A stretch of DNA of 64,000 nucleotides, from positions 62,001-126,000 of the forward strand of contig JBOGCF010000036.1 of assembly GCA_051656605.1 (NCBI GenBank). The letters run 5' to 3'. Origin of the DNA: UBA12018 sp051656605. GTDB lineage: Bacteria > Bacteroidota > Bacteroidia > Bacteroidales > CAMTPD01. Made by a program: the position numbers and the translations under genes. The notes beneath the pieces were generated by a model, which saw nothing but the letters and a program-made list of their open reading frames with translations, was not told the DNA's origin and did not search any database. Below, piece by piece: positions 16,788 to 26,018 of the stretch. Numbering within the stretch: position 1 is the first letter of the stretch; every line of letters begins with the position of its first letter.

Positions 16788-17594
16788 ATGAGAAGGTATA
16801 TATATTTATTCGCTGTTGCTATTTTGTTTGCTTCTTGCGGGGAGTATAACAGAATCTTGAAAAGTACTGACTACGAAACGAAGTATCAGTATGCTAAGAA
16901 GTATTTCAATGCTGGGAAATTTGACCGTTCTGCAACATTGCTTGAAGAGCTAGTGACCTTATTCAAAGGTACAGCCTATGCAGAAGAATCATTATATTTG
17001 CTTGCACAAAGTTATTATGGGCAGAAAGATTACGTAACAGCAGCATCGTATTTTGATACATACAGTTCTAGTTATCCAAAAGGAGAGTATACTCAACTAG
17101 CACGTTTCTATTCAGGTTATGGTTTGTATCTGGATTCTCCCGATGTACGTCTTGATCAGAAACAAACGTATGATGCAATTGCTAAGATGCAATTGTTTCT
17201 AGAGTACTACCCACAAAGCGAGCGAGCAGCAGAAGCACAGAAAATTTTGTTCGAACTGCAAGAAAAGTTAGCTTACAAAGAACTTTTAGCTGCCAGATTG
17301 TATTATAATCTAGGTACCTATATGGGTAATAACTACGAGTCGTGTGTAATCACCTCTCAAAATGCAATGAAGATGTATCCTTACACAAAGTATCGTGAAG
17401 AGTTGATGTATCTTACATTGCGTGCTAAGCATGAACTTGCTACCAAATCAGTTGAAGAGAAATTGCAAGTGCGTTATCGTGATGTGATTGATGAATACTA
17501 TAACTACTTGAATGAATATCCAGAAGGAAAATACAGAAAACAGGTAGAGAAGTTTTTCGAATATTCAAACAAGCGAATCAAAGAAGGATATTAA
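16788..17594 (+). CDS. bamD: Outer-membrane assembly lipoprotein BamD
   Basis: Lipoprotein of the BAM complex that inserts beta-barrels in the outer membrane. The signal peptide ends in a lipobox ('AVAILFASC'), and the body is tetratricopeptide-like: 'YQYAKKYFNAGKFDRSATLLEE', 'AEESLYLLAQSYYGQKDYVTAA', 'FYSGYGLYL'. Length about 268, normal for the Bacteroidota form. I chose 16788 (Met-Arg-Arg); 16782 also lies after the promoter. An ATG-less extension to 16701 would overlap the ACT gene and precede the promoter. The omega-like gene follows after 23 bases, the arrangement usual in this phylum. Confidence 0.92.
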   Translation: MRRYIYLFAVAILFASCGEYNRILKSTDYETKYQYAKKYFNAGKFDRSATLLEELVTLFKGTAYAEESLYLLAQSYYGQKDYVTAASYFDTYSSSYPKGEYTQLARFYSGYGLYLDSPDVRLDQKQTYDAIAKMQLFLEYYPQSERAAEAQKILFELQEKLAYKELLAARLYYNLGTYMGNNYESCVITSQNAMKMYPYTKYREELMYLTLRAKHELATKSVEEKLQVRYRDVIDEYYNYLNEYPEGKYRKQVEKFFEYSNKRIKEGY

Positions 17595-17617
17595 TTATAT
17601 AAATTATTGGTATAAGT

Positions 17618-17950
17618 ATGGATTACAGAAAGTCTAATGCTCCAACCAATACCGTAACCCGCGATATGATGTCATTGTCTGAAGATACTGGCAACGTATA
17701 CGAATCGGTAATGATTATTGGAAAAAGAGCAAATCAGATCAGCGTAGAAATGAAGCAAGATCTTGAGAAGAAGCTTCAGGAATTTGCTTCGTACAGCGAT
17801 AACCTAGAAGAGGTTTTCGAAAATAGAGAGCAAATCGAGATTTCTCGCTACTACGAAAAATTGCCAAAGCCAACATTGATTGCTGCTCAGGAGTATTTGG
17901 AAGGAAAGGTTTATCATAGAAACCCGGCTAAAGAAAAGAATAACTTCTAA
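17618..17950 (+). CDS. RNA polymerase omega/Rpb6-like subunit
   Basis: A 110-residue protein of the Rpb6/omega family in its Bacteroidota form. The N-terminal part ('SLSEDTGNVYESVMIIGKRANQ') carries the helix that clamps the beta' subunit, equivalent to the omega motif with a conserved Arg-Ala-Asn-Gln run. The C-terminal part ('YYEKLPKPTLIAAQEYLEGK') is the phylum-specific tail. Position after bamD and before DUF4293 is typical. A strong terminator follows. Confidence 0.85.
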   Translation: MDYRKSNAPTNTVTRDMMSLSEDTGNVYESVMIIGKRANQISVEMKQDLEKKLQEFASYSDNLEEVFENREQIEISRYYEKLPKPTLIAAQEYLEGKVYHRNPAKEKNNF

Positions 17951-17986
17951 TTTGGGCCGTCAAAGGAAAAAATATTCTATCATCTC

Positions 17987-18022
17987 AAAAAGGCCGATTC
18001 CGAAAAGAGTCGGCCTTTTTTT
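17987..18022 (+). terminator. Terminator after the omega-like gene
   Basis: AAAAAGGCCGA and TCGGCCTTTTT form a perfect 11-bp stem, followed by further Ts. It lies only 15 bases before the next start codon. Confidence 0.85.
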
Positions 18023-18036
18023 AATTTACAAGTATC

Positions 18037-18501
18037 ATGATACAACGCGTACAAACTCTTTATTTGTTTATAGTGGCGATCTTAATGTTGTCGCTAAACT
18101 TTGTTTCGCTCGCAGAACTAATATCTCCGGATGCAGTCTATAAGTTTGACGTATTTGGTGCGTATACAGCTCTTACGGCAGAGTCGACTTTAGTATATCC
18201 TACGTGGGGATTGTTTATTATTAATACACTGATTGTGTTGCTTTCGTTTGTAGCAATCTTTATGTTTAAGAAGAGAATGTTGCAGATGAGAGTTGTGATT
18301 TATTCTTCGATCTTTCTAGTGGCTTTCTATGGTCTTTTCTATGGGTTCTATTGGATGACAAAAGAACAGTTGGGAATTGTAAATATGCACATTGGTATTC
18401 CATTGGCATTTCCTGCGATTTCTTTGATCTTAAATGTAATGACAATCCGTAATATCAGAGCGGATGAGGCATTGGTAAGATCGTTGAACCGCATCCGCTA
18501 A
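18037..18501 (+). CDS. DUF4293 membrane protein
   Basis: A 154-residue protein with four predicted membrane helices ('LYLFIVAILMLSLNFVSLAE', 'TWGLFIINTLIVLLSFVAIF', 'VVIYSSIFLVAFYGLFYGFY', 'LAFPAISLILNVMTI') and a basic C-terminus. It matches the DUF4293 family by content and by position after the omega-like gene. Function unknown. No TAnnTTTG lies between the terminator and this gene, so it may depend on read-through or on a promoter I cannot recognise. Confidence 0.82.
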   Translation: MIQRVQTLYLFIVAILMLSLNFVSLAELISPDAVYKFDVFGAYTALTAESTLVYPTWGLFIINTLIVLLSFVAIFMFKKRMLQMRVVIYSSIFLVAFYGLFYGFYWMTKEQLGIVNMHIGIPLAFPAISLILNVMTIRNIRADEALVRSLNRIR

Positions 18502-18510
18502 GACAATACA

Positions 18511-19185
18511 TTATTTCCTTTTGATTGGAATAAGATAGGTGAAGTTTGCCGAAACATTCATATTGGAGGACGCTGCAAAGTGATCCTCCTTTTTATTTCC
18601 GAAAATATCACTAAGGCCGAAGAATACGCGACCCTCAAGAAGGAAGTTTCCGATGCCGGTTTTCAATTCAACGCCCGGCCCTCCACACAAGCCCCAATTG
18701 AACTTATTCTTGATAGCCATGCCATGTTGAGCATTTTCTCTATCATTGGGTTTCTCATCTGCTCCGAAGTTATAGGTTTCTTTGTCGCCTATAGCGAAGC
18801 CTATCTGAGGTCCCAGATTCAAAAAGAACTGAAATCGTTTGCCATTGGTGCAAATGTGCGTCATAAATGGAATGTCGATATAATCGATACTATGGCTGTA
18901 TTGAGCGGTAGAACCAGCTGGAAAAGATTCCTTCCATCCTTGTTTTGAATACCTCACTTCGAGCTGAAGTCCCACATATTTATCGCCAATGTATCGAGCC
19001 ATAACCCCCATGTTGTATTGCATCAACATGGACTCACTCACCTTTGGCTGGAAGTTTACCCTTGAGAAGTTGACTCCGCCAGATGGACCAATGGAGAATT
19101 CTCTGATTGAGTTGTCTTGCTGTGCAAGGGCTGTAAAAGAGAAACAGCCCCAAAGCAATAACAAGATATAATATCGTTTATTCAT
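18511..19185 (-). CDS. Outer-membrane beta-barrel (PorT-like) protein
   Basis: Exported protein of about 224 residues. I start it at the ATG at 19185, which gives a signal peptide ('YYILLLLWGCFSFTALAQ'); the longer in-frame start at 19218 would overlap the preceding gene by 23 bases. The mature part has the barrel pattern of the porin-family/PorT-like class: 'SIGPSGGVNFSRVNF', 'YVGLQLEVRYSKQGW', 'HSIDYIDIPFMTHI', 'FFLNLGPQIGF', and a C-terminal strand 'NVSANFTYLIPIK'. It follows the LysM gene after ten bases and is probably co-transcribed. Specific function unknown. Confidence 0.82.
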   Translation of the reverse strand: MNKRYYILLLLWGCFSFTALAQQDNSIREFSIGPSGGVNFSRVNFQPKVSESMLMQYNMGVMARYIGDKYVGLQLEVRYSKQGWKESFPAGSTAQYSHSIDYIDIPFMTHICTNGKRFQFFLNLGPQIGFAIGDKETYNFGADEKPNDRENAQHGMAIKNKFNWGLCGGPGVELKTGIGNFLLEGRVFFGLSDIFGNKKEDHFAASSNMNVSANFTYLIPIKRK

Positions 19186-19195
19186 GTGCAAAACA

Positions 19196-20992
19196 TTAAT
19201 CATTTGTTCTAAACTCACTTACGCTAACCGAATAGTCGGGGCGGTAATTGATAATAAACAAGTTGGTATTGATAAAACCACCCCAGGTATTTACGCGTTC
19301 AAAGTTGAAGCCTGTTTGCAAACTCTTATAATTGATCTTTGATAAATTATTCTCGAAATTCGTTCCATACGAATTAATTGCATTTAGGAAATACATTCCG
19401 GTATCAAAGCCTAGCATACCATAGCGAGGATAAGACACGTACAACGATTTGCTATACCACACCTTAAACTTGTTGTAAAACTCTTTCACTTGTGAGGAAA
19501 GATTGTTTGCATAGAAGTTGGAGTAGATATAAGTGTCTAATGCATAGTATTTATCTAAATATTCTTTTGTATATACCTGCCAATCGGGATAACCAAATAA
19601 CGATAACGTATATTCCGGCTTAGAGTCTTTTATCGATTTCAGTGGGGCCAAAAATCTACTTAAAGCCTCGGCGCTAGAAGTCGTAGGTATGATAACATTT
19701 GGTTTCGTATCACTGAGGTAAGAAAGAATAGTTTCGCTAAAGTTTTCCGCATTATAAGTACACGTTTGATACTCCATCTTTTTAGTGTCTAGCTCAGATT
19801 TGAGTTCAGAGATAAACTCTTCTTTGCTATCTTTATCTTGAGGCATTTTCAAAATAACCACATTGTGATTTGCATATAACGTAGAGAATGCTTGAGATGC
19901 TTTTGAATAAAGATACGATTGAGGAGTATTCACCTGAAAGATATCCGGATTATTCAATACATTATCATTCTTCGAAGTGAATGGAATTACATATTTGATG
20001 TTATTCTTTTGAGCAAAGTTTGCAATTAGATTGATTTGCTCGTTGTAAACAGCACCTACAATTAAATTCATCTTTTTCATCTCGTCTTTACGCAAGATGT
20101 CGGCAGTTGTTTTTTTGTTTTTGTTTGTGTCGTACACATACAAATTGATTGATTGCCCTTTTTTCTTCAAGCTATCTACAGCCAATAAGAAGCCCTCATA
20201 GTACTCAATAAAGCGTGCATTACTAGGATCTAATGCGGCTCCTGGGTCTTTGCTCATAAAAGGAAGTAATAATGCTACATTTGCAGCATTAACTCGTTTT
20301 GCGGCAATTGTTTGACTCAGTAACGCGTTTATTTCAGCTTCGTTACCCAATGCTTCGGTCGCAATCTCCGTAATTTCTACCGGAGAAGGGATGAATATAA
20401 TTTGTCCGGCTTTAACACCACTCTTCAATTCAGGATTACGCTCTAATAAAGCCTCCGGGGTAACATGAAATGCTCTTCCGATGCTGAATAAAGTCTCCTT
20501 TTTCTTGATTTTATATTCGATATCCGGTTTTTTAACCTCTTTGATAACCGTTGTTGTTTGGTTTGTGCTACTTTGAGGAATTCGGATTGTGCGTCCGATT
20601 TTAAATGTAGCAGCTGTAAGACCCGGATTTTCTTCAATGATTTGCTGCGGGGTTACATTGTTTGATCTCGAAAGAGAGTAAAGAGTTTCTTTCGGAGCAA
20701 TTGTATGAAATGTGTATGCCTGTTCTTGTGTATCTTGTAGATCAGTTCGTTTTTGAGGGATGATCAATTTATCTCCAATCTTAATAACAGTTTTACTTGT
20801 TGGATTCAATTTGTAGATATCTTCAGGCGTAACTCCATACATCGTAGCAATGGCATAAACCGTTTGTCCTCGTTCGATTGTATGCGTAAACGTATCGGAA
20901 TTTGTTTTACCATTCCCGGCTACTTGAGAGTAAGCATGAATGCCAACAAACGTCAGCAAAAAACTTAATAACCAAATTTTAGATCTATTCAT
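19196..20992 (-). CDS. LysM-repeat protein with receptor-like ligand-binding domain
   Basis: A 598-residue exported protein with a signal peptide ('IWLLSFLLTFVGIHAYSQ'). Three LysM peptidoglycan-binding repeats follow: 'HTIERGQTVYAIATMYGV' (about residue 37), 'HTIAPKETLYSLSRSNNV' (about 95) and 'YKIKKKETLFSIGRAFHV' (about 155). From about residue 235 to the end it resembles periplasmic type-1 binding proteins ('ANVALLLPFMSKDPG', 'FIEYYEGFLLAVDSLKKKGQ', 'NLIVGAVYNEQINLIANFAQ'). This pairing recalls LpoA-type regulators of cell-wall synthases, but a direct relation is inference. The barrel gene follows immediately, so the two may link wall and outer membrane. Confidence 0.85.
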   Translation of the reverse strand: MNRSKIWLLSFLLTFVGIHAYSQVAGNGKTNSDTFTHTIERGQTVYAIATMYGVTPEDIYKLNPTSKTVIKIGDKLIIPQKRTDLQDTQEQAYTFHTIAPKETLYSLSRSNNVTPQQIIEENPGLTAATFKIGRTIRIPQSSTNQTTTVIKEVKKPDIEYKIKKKETLFSIGRAFHVTPEALLERNPELKSGVKAGQIIFIPSPVEITEIATEALGNEAEINALLSQTIAAKRVNAANVALLLPFMSKDPGAALDPSNARFIEYYEGFLLAVDSLKKKGQSINLYVYDTNKNKKTTADILRKDEMKKMNLIVGAVYNEQINLIANFAQKNNIKYVIPFTSKNDNVLNNPDIFQVNTPQSYLYSKASQAFSTLYANHNVVILKMPQDKDSKEEFISELKSELDTKKMEYQTCTYNAENFSETILSYLSDTKPNVIIPTTSSAEALSRFLAPLKSIKDSKPEYTLSLFGYPDWQVYTKEYLDKYYALDTYIYSNFYANNLSSQVKEFYNKFKVWYSKSLYVSYPRYGMLGFDTGMYFLNAINSYGTNFENNLSKINYKSLQTGFNFERVNTWGGFINTNLFIINYRPDYSVSVSEFRTND

Positions 20993-21017
20993 ATATTGCT
21001 TCTCTTTTTTATCTACA

Positions 21018-21025
21018 CAAAGATA
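21018..21025 (-). promoter_or_regulatory. -7 element of the LysM gene
   Basis: Minus-strand TATCTTTG, 26 bases before the start codon. Confidence 0.6.
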
Positions 21026-21087
21026 GTACTTTTTGTGAAAGCATTTAAAACAAAATAGAAATGCACTGACATATCAAGTCAAAAGAT

Positions 21088-21095
21088 TAAATTTG
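21088..21095 (+). promoter_or_regulatory. -7 element of the transglycosylase-uvrA unit
   Basis: TAAATTTG, 23 bases before the ATG at 21118. Confidence 0.6.
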
Positions 21096-21117
21096 TAGAC
21101 TAAACTTTTAGACTAGA

Positions 21118-22083
21118 ATGAGCACGACTAACAAAATTGCCTGGTTTTTGTCAGGCGGAATTCTTTGTTCTTCACTACTTTTTCTTTGTGGTACCGATTC
21201 TAAAAAGGAGATCAGCAATAAGCCGGTGGTAACTTCTTTTATACAATCGGTAGAAGTGCCGCAGAGCGTAGTTTTTTGTGATCAAGTTATTGATCTTACT
21301 CCTTACGACCGGCACGAACGTTTCGATAGAGAAATCAACTCATTTTCATATTTGCACGCAACAACGATGCTATTGTTTAAGCGAGCCAATCGTTATTTCC
21401 CGATAATAGAACCTATTTTGAAAGCAAACGGTATTCCCGATGATTTCAAATATTTGGCTGTTATAGAGAGTCATCTCGACGCAAAAGCCCTTTCGCCTGC
21501 AAAAGCAGCCGGAATGTGGCAGTTTATACCTTCGGCAGCTAAAGAAAAAGGTCTTCGTATTGTTGATGGTGTTGATGAACGCTATCATATAGAGAAATCG
21601 ACCGAGGCAGCTTGTAAATATTTAAAAGCTGCTTATGCTAAATATGGCGATTGGCCGTCGGTGGCAGCTTCGTATAATGGAGGAATGGGGCGTATTTCTG
21701 GCGAATTAAATAAGCAGGATGCTGATACAGCTCTCGACCTCTGGTTGGTAGAAGAGACATCTCGCTATCCGTATCGTATTATGGCGATTAAGTCAATCTT
21801 TGAAAATCCCTATAAATATGGATTTGTGTTAAAGAAAGACCAACTCTATAAACCGGTGAATTTCAAAACGGTTATAGTAGACAAAGATATACCTGATTTG
21901 GCTGTGTTTGCGAAAGAGCATGGAATTACTTATTCGCATCTGAAGCAATTTAATTTGTGGTTGCGCGATCGTAAACTAATCACCAACGGATATAGCTATG
22001 AAATACAAATACCTGATGTGAAAGAATTGTCATACGCAACGCCAAATAAGTATGCGCATAATAAGAATTGGGTAGTTGATTAA
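21118..22083 (+). CDS. Lytic transglycosylase, SLT/MltD type
   Basis: Exported peptidoglycan lytic transglycosylase (321 residues) that cleaves the MurNAc-GlcNAc bond to form 1,6-anhydro ends. The N-terminus has a hydrophobic signal ('IAWFLSGGILCSSLLFLCG') with a Cys that could be lipidated. The SLT domain lies at about 95-215: catalytic Glu in 'LAVIESHLDAKALSPAKAAG', then 'MWQFIPSAAKEKGL' and 'WPSVAASYNGGMGR'. The C-terminal LysM repeats of classical MltD are absent. uvrA follows after 17 bases. Confidence 0.9.
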   Translation: MSTTNKIAWFLSGGILCSSLLFLCGTDSKKEISNKPVVTSFIQSVEVPQSVVFCDQVIDLTPYDRHERFDREINSFSYLHATTMLLFKRANRYFPIIEPILKANGIPDDFKYLAVIESHLDAKALSPAKAAGMWQFIPSAAKEKGLRIVDGVDERYHIEKSTEAACKYLKAAYAKYGDWPSVAASYNGGMGRISGELNKQDADTALDLWLVEETSRYPYRIMAIKSIFENPYKYGFVLKKDQLYKPVNFKTVIVDKDIPDLAVFAKEHGITYSHLKQFNLWLRDRKLITNGYSYEIQIPDVKELSYATPNKYAHNKNWVVD

Positions 22084-22100
22084 ATAGGTCGAAACACATT

Positions 22101-24980
22101 ATGACAGACGAAAGAATCGAACAAACAGGTACAATATCGGTACTCGGTGCAAGAGTCCATAACCTGAAAAATATAGATGTAGACATTCCACGAAATAAAC
22201 TCACTGTAATAACTGGTTTGAGTGGTAGTGGGAAGTCTTCATTAGCCTTTGATACAATTTTTGCCGAAGGACAACGCCGTTATATTGAAACCTTTTCTGC
22301 CTATGCCCGTAATTTCTTGGGGAGCATAGAGCGTCCTGATGTTGATAAAATAACAGGGTTAAGTCCTGTTATCTCAATCGAACAAAAGACAACAAACCGC
22401 AATCCTCGTTCTACAGTGGGTACAACAACAGAGATTTATGACTTTCTACGTTTGTTGTATGCGCGAGCTGGCGAAGCCTATTCGTATCTTTCGGGAGAGA
22501 AGATGGTACGTTATACAGAGGAACAAATATTGGAGCTTATTCTTTCAGAGTATATCGGAAAGAAAGTATACATCCTAGCTCCGGTTGTTCGTAATCGTAA
22601 AGGACACTACAAGGAGTTATTTGAGCAGATTCGTAAAAAAGGATATATTAATGTGCGTGTAGATGGAGCCATGCGAGAGATTATTCACGGCATGAAACTC
22701 GATCGCTATAAAATGCACAGCGTGGAGATTGTAATCGACAAGCTGAAGGTTTCCAATACAGACGAAAGGCGATTGAAGGAAAGTGTGCGCATTGCCATGA
22801 AACAAGGCGATGGACTTTTGATGATTCTCGACGACGAAACCGGGCAAGTACGCCACTACAGTAAGAGTTTGATGGACCCTGCCACCGGATTGTCATATAG
22901 TGAACCGGCTCCTCACAACTTCTCGTTCAATTCACCTCACGGAGCATGCCCTAAATGTAAGGGACTAGGAACTGTAAACCTGATTGATATCGATAAAATT
23001 ATACCTGATAAATCAATAAGTATTTATAAAGGTGCAATTTTACCATTGGGTAGCTATAAGAAATCGCTTATCTTTTGGCAGATTGAAGCTTTGTGCGAAA
23101 AGTATGGAGTAACAATAAAAGATGCAGTGAGTACCCTGCCTGATGATCTTCTCGATGAGATTATGAATGGGACAGAAGACAGACTTCAAATCAAGAATGA
23201 GTCGTTGGGAGCATCGAATTATTTTCAAACTTATGAAGGGATTGCCAAGTTTATTTTGCTACAGCAAGAAACGGAGGCATCGGCATCGGCTCAAAAATGG
23301 GCAGGACAGTTTATCAAAACGGTAGAATGTCCCGAGTGTCATGGTCTTCGTCTCAATCAAGAAGCATTACACTATAAGATCGATGGCAACAGCATTGCTC
23401 AGTTGTCTCAGATGGATATATCAGAGCTGTCTCAATGGGTAGAGCATGTTGAAGATCGACTTAATGATAAACAGAAACAGATTGCAGTAGAAGTACTGAA
23501 AGAAATACGTACACGTTTGCAGTTTCTTCTTGACGTAGGGCTCGATTACTTGTCATTGAATAGAGGATCTGCATCGCTTTCAGGTGGTGAAAGTCAGCGT
23601 ATACGCTTGGCTACACAAATTGGTTCACAGTTGGTAAATGTACTATATATTCTAGATGAGCCAAGTATCGGCTTGCATCAACGAGACAATGTGCGCTTAA
23701 TCAACTCGTTGCTTCAATTACGTGATGCAGGAAACTCGGTTATTGTAGTAGAGCATGATAAGGATATGATGCTTGCATCAGACTATGTGATCGACATGGG
23801 GCCGAAAGCCGGTAGACTAGGTGGTGAAGTCGTTTTTGCAGGTACGCCTCAGAAAATGTTAGCTTCTCATACTACAACGGCTGGTTATCTCAATGGAGAA
23901 ATTCAGATTGAGGTACCGGATGAACGAAGAAAAGGAAATGGACTAAAGCTAGCACTTTACGGAGCTAAAGGGAATAACCTTAAGAACGTAAATATTTCGA
24001 TGCCTTTGGGTACACTTGTTTGTGTAACCGGTGTATCGGGTAGTGGAAAAAGTACATTAATAAACCGTACATTGCAACCGATACTTAGTCAGCACTTTTA
24101 TCGTTCGTTGCAAGACCCGATGGAGTATGATCGTATCGAAGGATTAGAGAATATCGATAAGGTTGTAAACGTAGATCAGTCACCGATCGGACGTACACCT
24201 CGTTCCAATCCTGCAACATACACAGGTGTATTTTCTGATATTCGCAATCTTTTTGTTGGACTACCAGAGGCTAAGATTCGTGGTTATAAGCCTGGTCGCT
24301 TCTCTTTTAATGTAGCGGGTGGTCGTTGTGAAACCTGTAAGGGGAATGGTTATAAAACCATCGAGATGAATTTTCTTCCCGATGTACTTGTTCCTTGTGA
24401 AGATTGTCATGGAAAACGTTACAACCGCGAGACGCTTGAAGTACGTTATAGAGGTAAATCCATTGCCGATGTGTTGGATATGACGATCAATATGGCTGTA
24501 GAGTTTTTTGAAAATATTCCGTCTATTTACAATAAAGTAAAAGTATTGCAAGATGTAGGTTTGGGTTATATAAAACTAGGACAACCTTCTACAACGCTAT
24601 CCGGAGGAGAAAGTCAGCGCGTGAAACTGGCTACCGAACTAGCCAAACGCGATACAGGAAAGACGCTTTACATTCTAGATGAGCCTACAACAGGGCTGCA
24701 TTTTGAAGATATTCGAGTGTTGCTCGGAGTTTTGAATAGACTCGTTGATAAAGGGAACACAGTGATTGTGATCGAGCATAATTTAGATGTAATCAAATGC
24801 GCCGACTATATTATTGATATGGGGCCCGAAGGCGGTAGGGGCGGAGGCCGTTTACTATGCGAAGGCACTCCAGAGAAAGTTGCCAAGAATAAAGAAAGCT
24901 TTACAGCTCAATTCCTGAAAGAAGAACTTAAGCAGGCCCGTGAGCTAAAGCGTCAACAAAAGAAACAAAGTAAAGAATAA
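22101..24980 (+). CDS. uvrA: Excinuclease ABC subunit A
   Basis: Damage-recognition ATPase of nucleotide excision repair, 959 residues, full length. Two ABC modules are visible: Walker A 'GLSGSGKSSLAFDT' near the N-terminus with signature 'LSGGESQRIRLATQ', and 'GVSGSGKSTLINRT' with 'LSGGESQRVKLATE'. Zinc-binding Cys pairs occur as 'CPKCKGLG'/'CPECHGLRL' and 'CETCKGNGY'/'CEDCHGKRY'. It is probably co-transcribed with the transglycosylase upstream (17-base gap), a pairing with no clear functional logic. Confidence 0.97.
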   Translation: MTDERIEQTGTISVLGARVHNLKNIDVDIPRNKLTVITGLSGSGKSSLAFDTIFAEGQRRYIETFSAYARNFLGSIERPDVDKITGLSPVISIEQKTTNRNPRSTVGTTTEIYDFLRLLYARAGEAYSYLSGEKMVRYTEEQILELILSEYIGKKVYILAPVVRNRKGHYKELFEQIRKKGYINVRVDGAMREIIHGMKLDRYKMHSVEIVIDKLKVSNTDERRLKESVRIAMKQGDGLLMILDDETGQVRHYSKSLMDPATGLSYSEPAPHNFSFNSPHGACPKCKGLGTVNLIDIDKIIPDKSISIYKGAILPLGSYKKSLIFWQIEALCEKYGVTIKDAVSTLPDDLLDEIMNGTEDRLQIKNESLGASNYFQTYEGIAKFILLQQETEASASAQKWAGQFIKTVECPECHGLRLNQEALHYKIDGNSIAQLSQMDISELSQWVEHVEDRLNDKQKQIAVEVLKEIRTRLQFLLDVGLDYLSLNRGSASLSGGESQRIRLATQIGSQLVNVLYILDEPSIGLHQRDNVRLINSLLQLRDAGNSVIVVEHDKDMMLASDYVIDMGPKAGRLGGEVVFAGTPQKMLASHTTTAGYLNGEIQIEVPDERRKGNGLKLALYGAKGNNLKNVNISMPLGTLVCVTGVSGSGKSTLINRTLQPILSQHFYRSLQDPMEYDRIEGLENIDKVVNVDQSPIGRTPRSNPATYTGVFSDIRNLFVGLPEAKIRGYKPGRFSFNVAGGRCETCKGNGYKTIEMNFLPDVLVPCEDCHGKRYNRETLEVRYRGKSIADVLDMTINMAVEFFENIPSIYNKVKVLQDVGLGYIKLGQPSTTLSGGESQRVKLATELAKRDTGKTLYILDEPTTGLHFEDIRVLLGVLNRLVDKGNTVIVIEHNLDVIKCADYIIDMGPEGGRGGGRLLCEGTPEKVAKNKESFTAQFLKEELKQARELKRQQKKQSKE

Positions 24981-25005
24981 TACGATACGGAAGAAGCTAA
25001 GTGTG

Positions 25006-25019
25006 TCCTAAATTTAGGA
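25006..25019. promoter_or_regulatory. Perfect 14-bp palindrome upstream of the HAD gene
   Basis: TCCTAAATTTAGGA lies 41 bases before the HAD start codon. It could be an operator, although with so AT-rich a core chance is possible. Confidence 0.3.
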
Positions 25020-25059
25020 TATATTTAGTTTTTCCGATTTATACATTAATCAATCAAAG

Positions 25060-25692
25060 ATGCAAAAACAAAAGATCAAAGACGTAGTTTTTGACTTCGG
25101 TGGTGTTATCATGGAACTAGACCGTAGTCAGGCCGTAAAGAAATTTATAGAGATTGGGATAGACAATGCCGAAGACTTAATCGGACTTTATCACCAACAA
25201 GGTGTATTTCTTGAGGTGGAAGACGGAACGATAGATCGAGAAGGTTTCTATGCGAAGATGCGTGAGATTTGTGGGAAAGATATTCCAAGTGAGAAGATGG
25301 ATGAAGGATGGTTGGCCTTTATTACCGATACCCCACAGTATAAACTGGATTTTATAAACGAGCTGCGTAATAAATATAAGGTTTCTATGTTGAGCAACAC
25401 CAATCCGATTATTATGGGATGGGCAAAGTCTGAACAGTTTACTGAAGCCGGAAAACCAGTTGATGAGTACTTCGACGAACTTTATCTTTCGTACGAAATG
25501 AAAGTGGTAAAACCCTCAAGAAAGATTTTCGAAATGATGATTGAGCAGTCGGGTATGAATCCGAGCGAAACACTTTTCCTTGACGATGGAGCTGGCAATA
25601 TTGCCATAGCAAAAGAAATGGGTTTTCATACCTATCAGCCGGCAAATGGAGAAGATTGGCGTCATGTTTTTGAGCATTATACCCATGAATAA
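25060..25692 (+). CDS. HAD-superfamily phosphatase
   Basis: A 210-residue haloacid-dehalogenase-type hydrolase with a helical cap. Motif I is 'VVFDFGGVIMELD' (nucleophile Asp followed by Phe-Gly-Gly, as in the YihX-like subgroup), motif II is 'VSMLSNTNP', motif III is the Lys of 'KVVKPSRKIFEMM', and motif IV is 'TLFLDDGAGN'. YihX-type members are sugar-phosphate phosphatases, but the substrate is not determined here. Ends at a very strong hairpin terminator. Confidence 0.88.
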   Translation: MQKQKIKDVVFDFGGVIMELDRSQAVKKFIEIGIDNAEDLIGLYHQQGVFLEVEDGTIDREGFYAKMREICGKDIPSEKMDEGWLAFITDTPQYKLDFINELRNKYKVSMLSNTNPIIMGWAKSEQFTEAGKPVDEYFDELYLSYEMKVVKPSRKIFEMMIEQSGMNPSETLFLDDGAGNIAIAKEMGFHTYQPANGEDWRHVFEHYTHE

Positions 25693-25711
25693 TTGAGTAA
25701 AAATAGGATAT

Positions 25712-25763
25712 AACACCACAAAGGTTTAATCAATATCGATTAAACTTTTGTGGTGTTTTTTTT
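25712..25763 (+). terminator. Terminator after the HAD gene
   Basis: A stem of 20 pairs with one mismatch (arms 25712-25731 and 25738-25757), six-base loop, then eight Ts. Confidence 0.9.
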
Positions 25764-25818
25764 GTGTAATAATATTATAGTATGCGCACCGATAGTAGGA
25801 TTGAAGCATATAATGTCT

Positions 25819-25833
25819 GTGATTTTTAGGTAA
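25819..25833. repeat. Shared 15-mer upstream of LuxR pair 1
   Basis: GTGATTTTTAGGTAA, identical to 27552-27566 upstream of the second pair. It is either a remnant of the duplication or a shared control site. Confidence 0.5.
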
Positions 25834-25907
25834 AATATCGAGGAAAGCATATATTTCGAGTATGTAAATAAATTGTGATTTGTAATGTTTATTTAATTTG
25901 AGTTTTT

Positions 25908-25915
25908 TAGTTTTG
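25908..25915 (+). promoter_or_regulatory. -7 element of LuxR pair 1
   Basis: TAGTTTTG fits TAnnTTTG; it predicts a leader of about 100 bases. Confidence 0.45.
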
Positions 25916-25986
25916 ATGAGTAATGTTTGGAATATAACTAAGATTTAAGTTCAAATCATATTTTTCCAATCTTATAGTGTTGAATG

Positions 25987-26003
25987 GATGAGGTGAGCTC
26001 GTC
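25987..26003 (+). promoter_or_regulatory. Leader hairpin before the first gene of LuxR pair 1
   Basis: GATGAG and CTCGTC pair (one G-U) around five bases, ending 15 bases before the ATG. Compare the hairpin at 27743. Confidence 0.4.
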
Positions 26004-26018
26004 ACGAAAAGCGAAAGA

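Larger units (their letters stand above)
25693..26018. other. Intergenic leader region of the first LuxR pair
   Basis: It contains the HAD terminator, the 15-mer at 25819 shared with the second pair's leader, a -7 element at 25908 and a hairpin at 25987. No ORF is credible. Confidence 0.7.
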
